A stretch of 64,000 bases of DNA from Diadema setosum. Lineage: Eukaryota > Echinodermata > Echinoidea > Diadematoida > Diadematidae. Shown in pieces: positions 23,535 through 34,920 of this stretch (position 1 is its first letter; each line of letters opens with the position of its first letter). Both the position numbers and the translations under genes were made by a program. Under the pieces are notes generated by a model. The model was not told where the DNA came from. It worked only from the letters and a program-made list of their open reading frames with translations, and searched no databases. The stretch spans positions 29,658,682 to 29,722,681 of the forward strand of contig NC_092685.1 of assembly GCF_964275005.1 (NCBI RefSeq), read 5' to 3'.

Positions 23535-24930
23535 CGTGAAAAATGTGCTGGCACAACTTATCTAACAACGAGAAAGTTAGCGTTGATGTTCAGTTACCAT
23601 GCAAGATGTCAGTAAGTAGGTTGAAATGGAAATATGCTTTTTCTTCGAGATGTTCACGAGGAGTTTACACAGAGCTCCAGGTTCAACCTCGGCGCTAATA
23701 CTAGTTCTGAAAAATTCGAGATTTGGCCCTACTTCAAACCTTTACGAATTTAATGCAGATCTTGTCCCGCCAGTGTTATTTTGGCAATGTCAGAAAAGTC
23801 ATGTGATTTTGTTTGTGTTTGTGTTCTTGCTTGTCTTTCCTTCTTCTTTTCGCTCACGCGTGATTGACGATTTTTGCGACTCTGTTTTCAGTAACCCGGC
23901 AGACGAACTATAGGCGATAATTATGTCACGTACAAGGTTCGCGCTCACCGTTGGTTCCTTGCAGACAACTCCTGTATTCAGACCGACACTGCAGTCGCAA
24001 CACCCCATCAATCAATGCCCACACGTGTACAAAAAATGTTCCCTGCAATTTACGGGTTCACTTCACCTCATATTCAGTCGTCGCGGATAATTGTGCCATA
24101 TTCTTGCCCTAGATTGTCGATTATTGAGTCCAGCGTAAATCATCATCATTCATTCAGACGGGTATCAAACAGATTTTTATCATGTTTGAGGCTCATTTTT
24201 GTTCCCTTTTTATCACAACAGCGTTCCAGAACGTAATAATATGGACAGAACTTGAACACTGGTTTGATTGTTGTTGTTGTTGTTATTGATTTTTTTCTTT
24301 CTCTCTTGTCTCCCTCCCTCTCTTTCTCTTCCTCAATGGTCTCAATTCTACTTCTAGCCAGACTCCATAACATTGTCTCGTGTGACTGGCTGGCAATTAA
24401 AATGCCAAAATAGGGGCATTAACGAGCTTTTTTAATTTCAATATGAAAAAAAAAAAAAAAACAACTAAAATAGGACCCGACAACGCACGAAATACCTAAC
24501 CGTGAACTTCGCCACCCAACATATTCAGTCTGAAACCGGCAAAAGCCCAAACACACACACACACACACACATACTTGTATATGCCTTCAAACGTGGACAT
24601 GCATCTCTAACCCTACAATCGTGGACACCATTATTCAATGGCGCATGCGGACCAGATGCTAGATTATAGTTACAACTGGTATGACTATTACGAAAACACT
24701 AAGAAAGAAACTCTGCGGGCCTTCTAGACAGATCTGTTTTCCACATCCAAACTGTGGACGTATACCCATACCCTTAGCCATCACATGCAAATATGGACCC
24801 TGACTCCTAACCATACTTAAGTGGACATATTTTGAAAATGCAGGCAATTATGCATAATTCAGACGAATGTCATTTAAGTTTGCGTACGCGACTATGATGG
24901 CAAACAGTAATAGATGTTAAACCAATAGTA
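23535..24930. other. Gene-free stretch
   Basis: A GTT run at 24268-24285 and an AC run at 24550-24571. At 24580-24840 words such as GTGGACA and CTAACC recur loosely, perhaps very old satellite. No supported exon. Confidence 0.35.
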
Positions 24931-24933
24931 ATA

Positions 24934-24934
24934 C

Positions 24935-24972
<38 letters not shown>

Positions 24973-24998
24973 TAATAATAATTATAATAATGATAATG
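24934..24998. repeat. (AAT)n microsatellite
   Basis: About twenty AAT units with AAC and GAT variants, at the left edge of the satellite region. Confidence 0.9.
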
Positions 24999-25039
24999 AT
25001 AATAGTTACTATAATAGGGCACTGTATACGTCCACGGTG

Positions 25040-26465
25040 CTAGAAATACAGGGGTCCACTGTTGCAGGTTCACCCGAATGCGATTAAACAAGCATAGGCG
25101 ACAATGTTGGGGAAAAAAAAATGTTAAGCCAATAATGTCCACGGTGGTATAGTCAGTCATATAGGGGTCCACTGTTGCAGGTTTGGTAAGGAAGGGTGTG
25201 TACTGCCAAACCTAACGTCCACGGTGACATAGTCTGGAAATACAGGAGTCCACTGTTGCAGGTTTGTAAAGAAGGTGTATTGCCAGGCATAACGTCCGCG
25301 GTGACATAGTCTGGAAATACAGGGGTCCACTGTTGCAGGTTTGTAAAGAAGGGGCGTGTATTGCCAGGCCTAACGTCCACGGTGACATAGTCTGGAAATA
25401 CAGGGGTCCACTGTTGCAGGTTTGGAAAGAAGGGGCGTGTATTGCCAGGCCTAACGTCCACGGTGACATAGTCTGGAAATACAGGGGTCCACTGTTGCAG
25501 GTTTGGAAAGAAGGGGTGTGTTTTGCCAGGCCTAACGTCCACGGTGACATAGTCTGGAAATACAGGGGTCCACTGTTGGAGGTTTGGAAAGAAGGGGTGT
25601 GTATTGCCATGCCTAAGGTCCACCGTGACATAGTCTGGAAATACAGGAGTCCACTGTTGCAGGTTTGTAAAGAAGGGGTGCGTATTGCCAGGCCTAACGT
25701 CCACGATGACATAGTCTGGAAATACAGGGGTCCACTGTTGCAGGTTTGGAAAGAAGGGGTGTGTACTGCCACGGTGACATAGTCTGGAAATACAGGAGTC
25801 CACTTTTGCAGGTTTGTAAAGAAGGGGTGTGTATTGCCAGGCCTAACGTCCACGGTGACATAGTCTGGAAATACAGGGGTCCACTGTTGCAGGTTTGTAA
25901 AGAAGGGGTGTGTATTGCCAGGCCTAACGTCCACGGTGACATAGTCTGGAAATACAGGGGTCCACTGCTGCAGGTTTGGATTGAAGGGGTGTGTATTGCC
26001 ATGCCTAACGTCCACGGTGACATAGTCTGGAAATACAGGGTCCACTGTTGCAGGTTTGGAAAGAAGGGGTGTGTACTGCCAAACCTAACGTCCACGGTGA
26101 CATATTCTGGAAATACAGGAGTCCACTTTTGCAGGTTTGTAAAGAAGGGGTGTGTATTGCCAGGCCTAACGTCCACGGTGACATAGTCTGGAAATACAGG
26201 GGTCCACTGTTGCAGGTTTGTAAAGAAGGGGTGTGTATTGCCATGCCTAAAGTCCACGGTGACATAGTCTGGAAATACGAGGGTCCACTGTTGCAGGTTT
26301 GGAAAGAAGGGGTGGGTATTGCCAGGCCTCATGTCCACGGTGACATAGTCTGGAAATACAGGGGTCCACTTTTGCAGGTTTGGAAAGAAGGGGTGTGTAC
26401 TGCCAAACCTAACGTCCACGGTATCATAGCATGGAAATACAGGAGTCCACTTGTGCAGGTTTATG
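25040..26465. repeat. 81-bp satellite array, main block
   Basis: About 18 head-to-tail units of about 81 bp. Each contains GTCCACGGTGACATAGTCTG, GAAATACAGGGGTCCACTG, TTGCAGGTTTGTAAAGAAGG and GTGTATTGCCAGGCCTAACG. Neighbouring units differ by a few substitutions, and several are shortened by 1-12 bp. Because 81 is a multiple of three, several frames stay open on both strands (for example a minus-strand repeat QQWTPVFPDYVTVDVRPG). The frame changes along the array with no sign of coding constraint, so I read it as satellite DNA. The left and right edges carry a shared flank word CCCGAATGCGATTAAACAA. Confidence 0.92.
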
Positions 26466-26570
26466 CATAATTCACCCGAATGCGATTAAACAAACGTAGG
26501 CGACAATGTTGGCAAAAAAAGTCTGAACTTACCACCGTGAGCATTATTGGTTTAACATCTTTGATTTTTT

Positions 26571-26700
26571 TATCTTTATTTCTTTCCTTCATCTTGTTCT
26601 TCTCTTATCTTATTCCTCTTCTTCTTCTTCTCTTCCTTCTTCTTCTTTTTCTAGTTCTTTCCTCATTCTTCTTCTCTACTTTTCTTTTCTCTTTCCTATT
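26571..26700. repeat. Pyrimidine-rich (TTC)n-like spacer
   Basis: A CTT/TTC-rich low-complexity stretch separating the two satellite blocks. Confidence 0.8.
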
Positions 26701-26825
26701 TGTACTGATATTTTGAATGTACACTGTATTAGTTGTATAGTTGTTGATTATTTATCTCATGGAAATATGTTTTATTTATGTATCAATCCAACTTTTAGTT
26801 GCAAGGAAGAGCACAATATATACAA

Positions 26826-27355
26826 TAATGTCCACGGTGGTATAGTCGGTCATATAGGGATCCACTTTTGCAGGTTTGTAAAGAAGAGTGTGTACTGCCA
26901 AGCTTAACGTCCACGGTGACAAAGTCTGTAAATACAGAGGTCCGCTGTTGCAAGTTTGTAAAGGAGAGGTGAGCATTGCCAGGCCTAACGTCCACGGTGA
27001 CATAGTCTGGAAATACAGGAGTCCACTGTTGCAGGTTTGTAAAGAAGGGGTGTGTTTTGCCAGGCCTAACGTCCACGGTGACATAGTCTGGAAATACAGA
27101 GGTCCACTGTTGCAGGTTTGGAAAGAAGAGGTGAGTACTGCCAGGCGTAACGTCCACGGTGACTTAGTCTGGAAATACAGGGGTCCACTGTTGGAGGTTT
27201 GGAAAGAAGGGGTGTGTACTGCCAAACCTAACGTCCACGGTATCATAGCCTGGAAATACAGGGGTCCACTGTTGCAGGTTCACCCGAATGTAAAGAAGGG
27301 GTGTTTACGTCCAGGCCTAACGTCCACGCTTGCATAGCCTGGAAATACAGGAGTA
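26826..27355. repeat. 81-bp satellite array, second block
   Basis: About seven more units of the same monomer in the same orientation, ending in diverged units. The flank word CCCGAATG appears inside it at about 27282 and the longer CTCGAATGCGATTAAG at 27382. Confidence 0.9.
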
Positions 27356-28300
27356 TTTTAGTGCAGATTTACCTATAATTCACTCGAATGCGATTAAGTT
27401 AGCGTAGGCGACAATATTGGCAAACAGTCAAAGATGTCAACCAATGTACATAGCATAGTTAGTCACGTGGTCATATAGGAGAATGCGATTGAGCTAGCGT
27501 AGGTGACAATGTTGGCAAAAAAAAAAATCAACAAAGCTATTAAACCAATAATATCCACGGTGGTATAGTCGGTCATAATATTGTAGGGGTCCACTTTTGC
27601 AGGTTTGTAAACAAGGGGTGTGTACTGCCAATTAAGCATAAAGTCCACGGTAGCATAGTCTGGAAATACAAGAGGGTTCTTTTTGCAGGTTTTATATCAA
27701 GAGATATGTATTGTCAAGCTGAAAGTTAATGTCTACAGTGGAATAGTGTATAAATTCAATTTTATGTTAACCAAATTGTGCAGTATAACACCACAGTGGA
27801 ATATTCTCTATGTACAGGCAATATTCAGGGGGAAGCCACATTTGATCGAACTACCTTTTTATAATTGTAAACTGTGCACCAAACTAATTTGGCTACAAAC
27901 AACAAGGTATATTGATTCCAATTTTGAAGATACAAGTATTGATTAGAGTTGAAAAATATCAATATGTCATGTCATTAAATTTGTTGCTTTGATTTCATCT
28001 TTCCACTCCCCCAAAATGAGGAGTTAGCCTCACTTTCAATCTTAAATATGGCCGGCCATAAATAAGGTCTGTAGGGGTCCACTATATTACATGTTTTGCA
28101 ATCATAGGTTTTGTAGCCCACGGTGGCATAATCTGTATATACAGGGGTCCACTTTTGTAGGTTTTATTGTCAAGTCTTTGTCCACGGAGCCATAGTCTGT
28201 ATATGTAGGGGTCGAATTTTTGCAGATTTGGAGAGAAGGGGTTAAACTGTCCACTTTTGCGGATCTTAAAAGAAGGAAGCGTGTACTGTCAAATGTCCAC
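27356..28300. repeat. Decayed 81-bp satellite units
   Basis: Scattered monomer remnants (GTCCACGGTGGTATAGTC at 27553, GGGGTCCACTTTTGCAGG at 27586, and at 28075, 28143, 28195 and 28245) and further copies of the flank word GAATGCGATTGAGCTAGC at 27481. The units lose identity with distance from the core array. Confidence 0.7.
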
Positions 28301-28752
28301 ATTGGCAGTCAACAGAGGTCCAAATTCTGGTTTTCTATGTATGCATACATATCTTCATGCCTGTAAAGTCAAACAAGTCTTACAGGTAGGTAAAGACTTA
28401 TAAAACAACTCATCCACTGACTCAAACGAGAGGCACAAAAGGCTTAACTAATTAATGCACACGGTGGCATAGTCAAATATACTGTTTCATTCATTTTGTA
28501 ATAAAGGTACAGCTGATTTGGAGGACAAATTAATTTTCAAACCAGGTATGCCAAATACAATCACACAAAACACAACTGACTTTATGATCTCAAAGCATTG
28601 TTTGATTTATTTATTGCTATATATCTGTGGTATCAATTAGGTCATGCATGAACCAATTGGTCTGTTTTCTAAAATGTAATAACCTTACCATTATTTTGAA
28701 AGTAATCAACCATTATCAAGATGGCATTTTCTTGCACACATGTATCTACATT

Positions 28753-29998
28753 CAGTCAGGCACAGGCGCAGAAAACTGCGCCTCCCGCCAGGCGCAGAAA
28801 ACTGCTACTTTGGGGTTATCCGCCCGAGCGCCGAGCAAGTGTGCCCGCTACAATCGATTCTCGTAGTTTCCGCGAACAGTCGGTTCCATTGATATCGTCT
28901 GTGTACCAGGCGCCCGTTACTGCTTTTTACTGATTTGCAGTGCACTAAGTACTGTATGCAAGACAAATTGCCAAAACACGATAGTATGTATGTGTATACT
29001 GCACTGTATCACCATAATTATATCGAAATACAGTATGCATCAGACACATCCAGAGCCACACGCTCTCACCAACAAACACCATGCGCTATATAGGTCTCTC
29101 CTCACTGACCATAGCTCATTTATAAATCAAGAAATAGGCTAGTGAGATTGAGAATGAAGTAGGAGTCATTGGGATTACCTTGCTGTTACGGTGTTACGCC
29201 TGTTCTGCTTCCTTTGCAGAATCATCTGCAATTAACTCTGATAACTCATGTTTAACTATGTGCTCCCTCTTGTATAACTCTGTCTCTCTGGAATCTAATC
29301 TAAAACTGCAATACCTATCGCATAGCCCCTGCCTCTGTGCTTTGCCCATGGTCAGTTCAAGACCAGGGAGGTACGAGGTAGGCCCCAGCCTGGCCGCACT
29401 TTCACAACACTTTCCTTGTTTTAAACTGCTGCCCTATGTTTACTCAACAGAGATAAGGTCTCGGAACCCAACCTGCCGGGGAGAGTACCACAGAGAAGAG
29501 AGAGGGGGAAAGAGATGATGCGTTGAGAGATGGAAGGTGGCTGTGCTGGGGGAGAGAAAGGGAAAGAAGCCACGAGAGAAGATGAGAGAGAAGGGAGAGA
29601 GGAAGGTCTGATAGGAAGGAGTACATTTCTGTTACACTAGCCAACACCTGTTGCACAAGGCTAAAAAGAGGGCAAACCGGTGGTCATTCAAAAAACATTT
29701 ACCTAATTATGTATTCTGACCAGAATTACGCCAGATGTCAAGGTTGTATTCCCCTAGAAATGATTGTTATGCAAGATTAGGTATTTGGCTTACTACAGAG
29801 GAAATATCAGAAAAGTGTCAAGGTTAGAATTTTCGTACGAAATTAATATCGATTAGGTGTCTTCATCACCTAAATTTTCTCCATGCCTTTTACACTACGA
29901 GCATCGCGTGGCATGATGGGTATTGTCATTATAATATTCATGATAGCAGAAATCGGCGCTTTTCGACAGGCGCAGTTTTCTGCGCCTGTGCCTGACTG
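28753..29998. mobile_element. 1.25-kb DNA element with 31-bp TIRs and 5-bp TSD
   Basis: The left end starts CAGTCAGGCACAGGCGCAGA and the right end is its exact complement over about 31 bp. ACATT flanks at 28748-28752 and 29999-30003. The terminal repeats contain a GGCGCAGAAAACTGCGCC foldback, and the left end carries a second copy of that motif at 28789-28806. The interior has a CpG-rich left part (28810-28920) and short frames without a recognised transposase. It looks non-autonomous; the superfamily is undetermined. Confidence 0.8.
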
Positions 29999-30591
29999 AC
30001 ATTAGTGAAGAAATAAATGAATCTACAAAAACTAACTTTTTTGGCGATGAAAAATACTCAGGAGGTGGCACGTGATGAGTGACCCCAATTGAACCTCATG
30101 AGTGACCCCAGTTGGACTTAGACCTGTGGTGACCGAAAAAAAAAATGCACCAAGCTCCTAGATGGACACACACATGCAAACAAAGAATAACATCATCTTA
30201 GGTCTGCTATTGAAAAAACCGTGGCAAAATTGGGGTCTGCAACCAACCCATTTTCTAAAATGTAAACCGGATTAAGCACTTATAAATTTGACTTAAATGA
30301 AATCCGGGTTGAAATTCTATAAATCAATGCTCGATCACTTAACTGAATCTTGTGATTTTAGCAGAGTGATTTGAAGGTACACTTCTGCTTTCCTTAGTGA
30401 ACTTTTATAGCAATATAAAACATCAACGTATTGATAAATCTTCAACTCAAAACTTTTTATAACACATCAACTGTAACGAAAAAGGAATTCTTCACTTCAA
30501 TTCCACAAAGGTTGTAAAAAGAAAACTCTTCATTTGGGGCAGGAAACATATGGCTTTAGCCTTTTTGAATTCTAAGAAAAACATACAAACT
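29999..30591. other. Gene-free stretch
   Basis: A short direct repeat (CATGAGTGACCCCA and GATGAGTGACCCCA) at 30073-30111. Otherwise nothing recognised. Confidence 0.4.
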
Positions 30592-31040
30592 CAGGACAGC
30601 ACCATCCCAAAAGAATAACTGAACATAATTACATGTCGTCAGAAGTGCAAATGGAAACTTTCCAGGAGTTGAATTCAACTACAAATCAGCCTCTTTGGGG
30701 GAAGGGGGGGGGGGGTGCTCAGCTATTTTTAAGGTTTTAGAGGCAATTTTGATTGGCTGCAGGAGTCTTAAAATTTGGTTTAAAAGTGTGCACTGACAAG
30801 CAAGAACTTTTTCCTCTTTACCCTTATGTCACTAGGAATTTTTTACAAGTCAGAAGCCCTAAACTTTGTACATGTTTTTTTTTCCCCTCTAAATTTAACA
30901 CTGGAGTTGGCTTGAAGGCAGCCCTTCCCCCCTACACTACAAACAGGGAAAAGATGCCTCTTCTAAAAATCCCAAAATTCCACAGAGAGCAACAACACAG
31001 GGAAGGATTCCCACGGGGGAGCTGCCCCCCGTGCCACTGC

Positions 31041-31071
<31 letters not shown>

Positions 31072-31180
31072 TTCCATTTGCCAACAGCTCAAACTTTTTC
31101 ACAACCTCAAAGTACATATAATATGCTTTTTAAACTCTCAGCATAAAGGTTTGCATTAGAGCAAAAATGTGTCTCAATTA
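30592..31180. repeat. Tandem duplication, copy 1
   Basis: Aligns with 31978-32575 over about 590 bp (shared GAGTTGAATTCAACTACAAA, GTGCACTGACAAGCAAG, GGCTTGAAGGCAGCCCTTCC, CACTACAAACAGGGAAAAGA). A poly-A run at 31040-31069 marks a difference between the copies. Similarity resumes further right (31745-31850 with 32605-32710), so the duplicated unit was about 1.4 kb and has since lost or gained internal segments. Confidence 0.8.
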
Positions 31181-31350
31181 CTCATAACTTGCAAAAGGAC
31201 AACCTTTACACATATTTGTGGGTAGAACATGAACAGTTTTTGAAACAAAAAAAAAAATATATATATATATAATCCCATCCTGTATCTACATCATCATAAA
31301 ATTTACATAAGATATGAAGAGAACACTTTAAAAATGATATCAAAATTTAG

Positions 31351-31581
31351 GGGCCATTCATAATTCACAATGTTTCAAATTTTCGATTTTTTTTCAAAAA
31401 ATTGTGGGTGTGTGTCAAACCAAAAATTTGAAAATTGAAATTGGTTTCACTTTCAAACCAACGGGTGAAAAATGAAAAACAAATCAGCTTTTTCAATCAA
31501 AATTAGGGGTAGGTGGGTGGGTCAAAAAACTTTGGAAAACAATATCAAAATTGTAAATCATTGAAAATTATGAATGGCCTG
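31351..31581. mobile_element. 231-bp foldback element in the duplication
   Basis: Ends GGGGCCATTCATAATTCACA and (reverse-complemented) AGGCCATTCATAATTTTCAA. The interior is AAATTTT-rich and self-complementary. It has no counterpart in the second duplication copy, so it inserted after the duplication or was lost from the other copy. Confidence 0.65.
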
Positions 31582-31977
31582 TAAAAAGGCATTTGCACTG
31601 CTTTATATTTTCAACTACACCTTTGAAATCTTGTCTATGAATTGCAGAAGTACTGGCTGAAATTGGTAGAGAATTATGGGCACATTCACTTTGGCAGGGA
31701 ATCACAAACGTTTTGAAATGGTTGACTCATCTGCATGTAACTGCAGACAACAAAAAATTGCCAGACTGTACCTGTCAGTCCACTACTTATGCATTCAAGC
31801 ACAACTGCCCCTGCAAGTCATGTAGAACCAAAAATGCAGAGGGCTTTCTTTCCAAATTTTGATCAGAAGTTACCAGTACTTGTCTACAAATCAAAGAAGT
31901 TGATGCTGTAAAAAGATCACAGAAATTCAACATACTATTTTAGGATGTGCACATTTACATGTTTCATGATCAGTCAC

Positions 31978-32575
31978 TCAGAACATCACCATCACAAAAG
32001 AATAACTAAACAAACATGTTAACATGTCATCAGACGTGCAAATGGGAAATTGGCTATTTGTTGAGTTGAATTCAACTACAAAACTACAAAACAGCCTCTT
32101 CCGTTGAGGGGGGGGGGGGGCTCCGCTATTTCTAGGGTTTAAGAGGTAATTTTGATTGGGTGCAGAGGCCTTAAAATTTTGTCTAAAAATGTGCACTGAC
32201 AAGCAAGGACTATTTCCTTTTTCACACTTTCCTCACTAGGAAATTTTACAATAAGTCGGAAGCACCAAACTTTGTACATGGTTTTTCCCCTCTAACTTTA
32301 ACACTGGATTTGGCTTGAAGGCAGCCCTTCCCCCAACACTACAAACAGGGAAAAGATACCTCTTCTTAAAATTCAACACAGGGCAACAAAGGGAATAGGT
32401 TCCCACAAGAGGAACTGTTCCCCCCCCCCCCATGCCACTGCAGAAAAGCCTTCTATTTGCCAACAGCTCTAACTTTTACACAACTTCAAAGTACTCAGGA
32501 TCATATAATATACCGGTACTTTTTAAACCCTCAGCATAACGGTTTGCATTACAGGGAAAAGTTACTGTCTTTCAA
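31978..32575. repeat. Tandem duplication, copy 2
   Basis: Partner of 30592-31180 with roughly 85 per cent identity by eye. Runs of G (32106-32119) and C (32419-32431) match G- and C-rich spots of copy 1. Confidence 0.8.
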
Positions 32576-32752
32576 ACAAATGCCTTCATTTGTGAACTTT
32601 GTGAACTGAAGACAACGAAAATTGCCAGACTGTACCTGCCAGCACATCAGTTCAACATTCAAGCACAGCTTCCCCTACAGCAATGCTGAACCAAAAACAT
32701 ACAGAGAACCTCAGAATGGTGGTAACATGCCTGACTGGAACAACTCATTCAT

Positions 32753-33012
32753 TTAACATTTCTGAAGAAACCCTAGTGGATCTTTTTTCCTGATTTGGTT
32801 CCTCACGAAATCCTTGATATTTCTCCATGTGCGACCCTTGAAGATTTGTGGAGCAGCTTTCATTGCTGAGGTGATTGGTTCTTTTCCAGGAATTTTTCGT
32901 GTTCCTAGGGAAATCCCCAGATGCCTGTTGACAGCTTCCTTCTCAGCATCACTCCACATCTTCTTTGTCTGGCGTTCGCTGGTGCCTACTGTTTTAGCAG
33001 CATCTATATCAC
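32753..33012 (-). CDS. KMT5A-like gene, terminal exon (C-terminal module)
   Basis: On the minus strand an acceptor (TATATCCTTTGTCAAG) at 33013-33014 opens an exon of 260 nt that ends at a TAA. It starts two bases into a codon, compatible with the phase-1 introns upstream. It encodes about 85 residues with MWSDAEKEAVNRHLGISLG, KIPGKEPITSA and GRTWRNIKDFVRNQIRKKD. The W-x-E...AV...PGK...R-W..K-V-N-I pattern recurs, as far as I recall, at the C-terminus of KMT5A-like SET proteins of fish and marine invertebrates; its function is unknown. Linkage to the SET exons about 5.6 kb upstream on the same strand is inferred from orientation, phase and family architecture. The intervening DNA is full of satellite and MITE insertions. 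It could instead be an isolated exon of another copy of the family. Confidence 0.6.
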
Positions 33013-33840
33013 CTTGACAAAGGATATAAATGATGAAATTCCTACACAATTTCTGTTGCAAAAATTACACAATTATCATACGTTCACAAACAATTCCATT
33101 GGTGACACCAATCCAAGTCATGGACAAGATAACATTCCCTCAGTCATGTTAGGACTTTACGACCGAAAGTACCTGCTAAAAACATTTGCAGGATGAGGTA
33201 TCGGACAGTCACTTATCACCTCCAATGACATTAAAGAAACAAATGTTTATGCAGGAATATTGTTATATCATTCTGGCATGGAGCCAAGGATCATAGAAAG
33301 TGAACTAATGATCACTGTACTATGTAGCCTAAAACCCGAAGTGAAAGGATACTGAAAGAAATGATGATAAAAGAAATGACAGTTTTAGAACCTCCAGAAA
33401 GATGTTCGGGGAAAACCCATGAGATCCAGCTGGGACTGACAACCCAATCCACAAAGCGTGCCCAACCAAAATCAAACCTGAGGTGATGAAAGGCACGGAA
33501 AGATCTTTTGCGCCAACTTGGCTGCACATACATGTATAAGGTTCGAAAATAGAAGAACCCTGCAGTATTGAGGTTTTTCCTAGTAAAAATACCCTCATGT
33601 AAGGAGATGGGGGCTGGTAGAACAGCATAATCATGTGTAGCTTTCTCAATGAGGATCAGCAGGAGGCATTTATTCTAGTACCATTGCCACAATTGAAAGA
33701 ATGTTATCTTTTCTGAATACATACATCTCATATGTTGAACAATACTCCCTTTGCAGTTTAAGGACACACGCAACAGGCTGTTGGTGAACAGTTTCATTTT
33801 GTAAACAAGGAAAAGTAGAAATTACGCGGTGCGTAATTTA
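33013..33840. other. Presumed intron, no feature recognised
   Basis: Open frames on both strands at 33312-33649 show no SET or other motif. No further exon of the KMT5A-like gene could be placed here. Confidence 0.4.
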
Positions 33841-34920
33841 TGTCCCCGCCGGAAGTACATGTAGCATTTTGTAGCTAAATGTACAATACAGGTCAAATAT
33901 CAAGGTCAAAGCTCAAAGAAGTCAAAGGTCAAAATTCCGTGTAGAAGTTTTGACGCCCTCACCTAGTGCCACCACATAAAGCAAACGGAATCGAAATCGG
34001 ATTAGAAATGGCGAAGGAGTAGCATTTTGTAGCAAAATGTACATACAATACAGGTTAAAAAAATCAAGGTCAAAGGTCAAAGAAGTCAAAGGTCAAAATT
34101 CTGTGTACATGTTTTGAAGCCCTCAACTAGTGCCATCACATAAAGCAAACGGAATCGAAATCGGATTAGAAATGGCGAAGGAGTAGCATTTTGTAGCAAA
34201 ATGTACAATACAGGTCAAAAAATCAAGGTCAAAGGTCAAAGAAGTCAAAGGTCAAAATTCTGTGTAAGGGTTTTGAAGCCTTCACCTAGTGCCATCACAT
34301 AAATCAAAGGGAATCGAAATCGGGTAAGAAATGGCGAAGGAGTAGCATTTTGTAGCCAATGTACAATATAGGTCAAAAATCAAGGTGAAAGGTCAAAGAA
34401 GTCAAAGGTCAAACTTCCGTGTACAAGTTTTGACGCCCTCACCTAGTGCCATCACATAAAGCAAACGGAATCGAAATCGGATTAGAAATGGCGAAGGAGT
34501 AGCATTTTGTAGCAATAATGTACAATACAGGTCAAAAAAATCAAGGTCAAAGGTCAAAATTCTGTGTAGAAGTTTTGAAGGCCTCAACTAGTGCCATCAC
34601 ATAAAGCAAACGGAATCGAAATCGGGTTAGAAATGGCGAAGGAGTAGCATTTTTTTTATCAAAATGTACAATATAGGTCAAAGGTCAAGGTCAAAGGTCA
34701 CAACTGAAATTCTGTGTAGATGTTTCAAAGCTTCCATGTAGTGCTATCATATAAAGCAAACAGAATCAAAATTGGCTCATAAATGACAGAGATGTAGCAA
34801 ATTGAAGATTTTGATCACACACGGACGCACAGACAGATGGACGGACGGACGGACACACGGACACACACACGTACGGAGCCCGTTTCATAGTCCCCTGCTC
34901 AAACTCGTTCGGCGGGGACA
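33841..34920. mobile_element. Element with GTCCCCGCCG ends and tandem-repeat core
   Basis: The left end TGTCCCCGCCGGAAG and right end TTCGGCGGGGACA are inverted repeats of about 11-13 bp. The core is six imperfect tandem units of 145-164 bp (starts near 33862, 34020, 34184, 34343, 34500 and 34645), each with TAGCATTTTGTAGC, AAGGTCAAAGGTCAAAG, GAAGTCAAAGGTCAAA and CAAACGGAATCGAAATCGG. A (GGAC)n tract at 34838-34866 precedes the right end. AGGTCA-type arrays followed by GACGGACGG tracts are, from memory, a recurrent layout in marine invertebrate genomes. No coding frame. No clear target-site duplication. Confidence 0.75.

Noticed and set aside
25153-26419. Long open frames (up to 277 codons) on both strands
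   Set aside because: They are produced by the 81-bp satellite whose period is a multiple of three. They overlap each other on both strands and have no start, promoter or domain.
25040-26465. CRISPR-like array
   Set aside because: The units are contiguous 81-bp repeats with no unique spacers, in eukaryotic DNA.
29359-29380. CAGGGAGGT word resembling a micro-palindrome arm
   Set aside because: No complementary arm and no flanking repeat.
33312-33649. Missing SET-core exon of the KMT5A-like gene
   Set aside because: Both strands were read for N-H-x-x-x-x-N and Y-D-Y motifs and none was found. The open frames have no SET resemblance.
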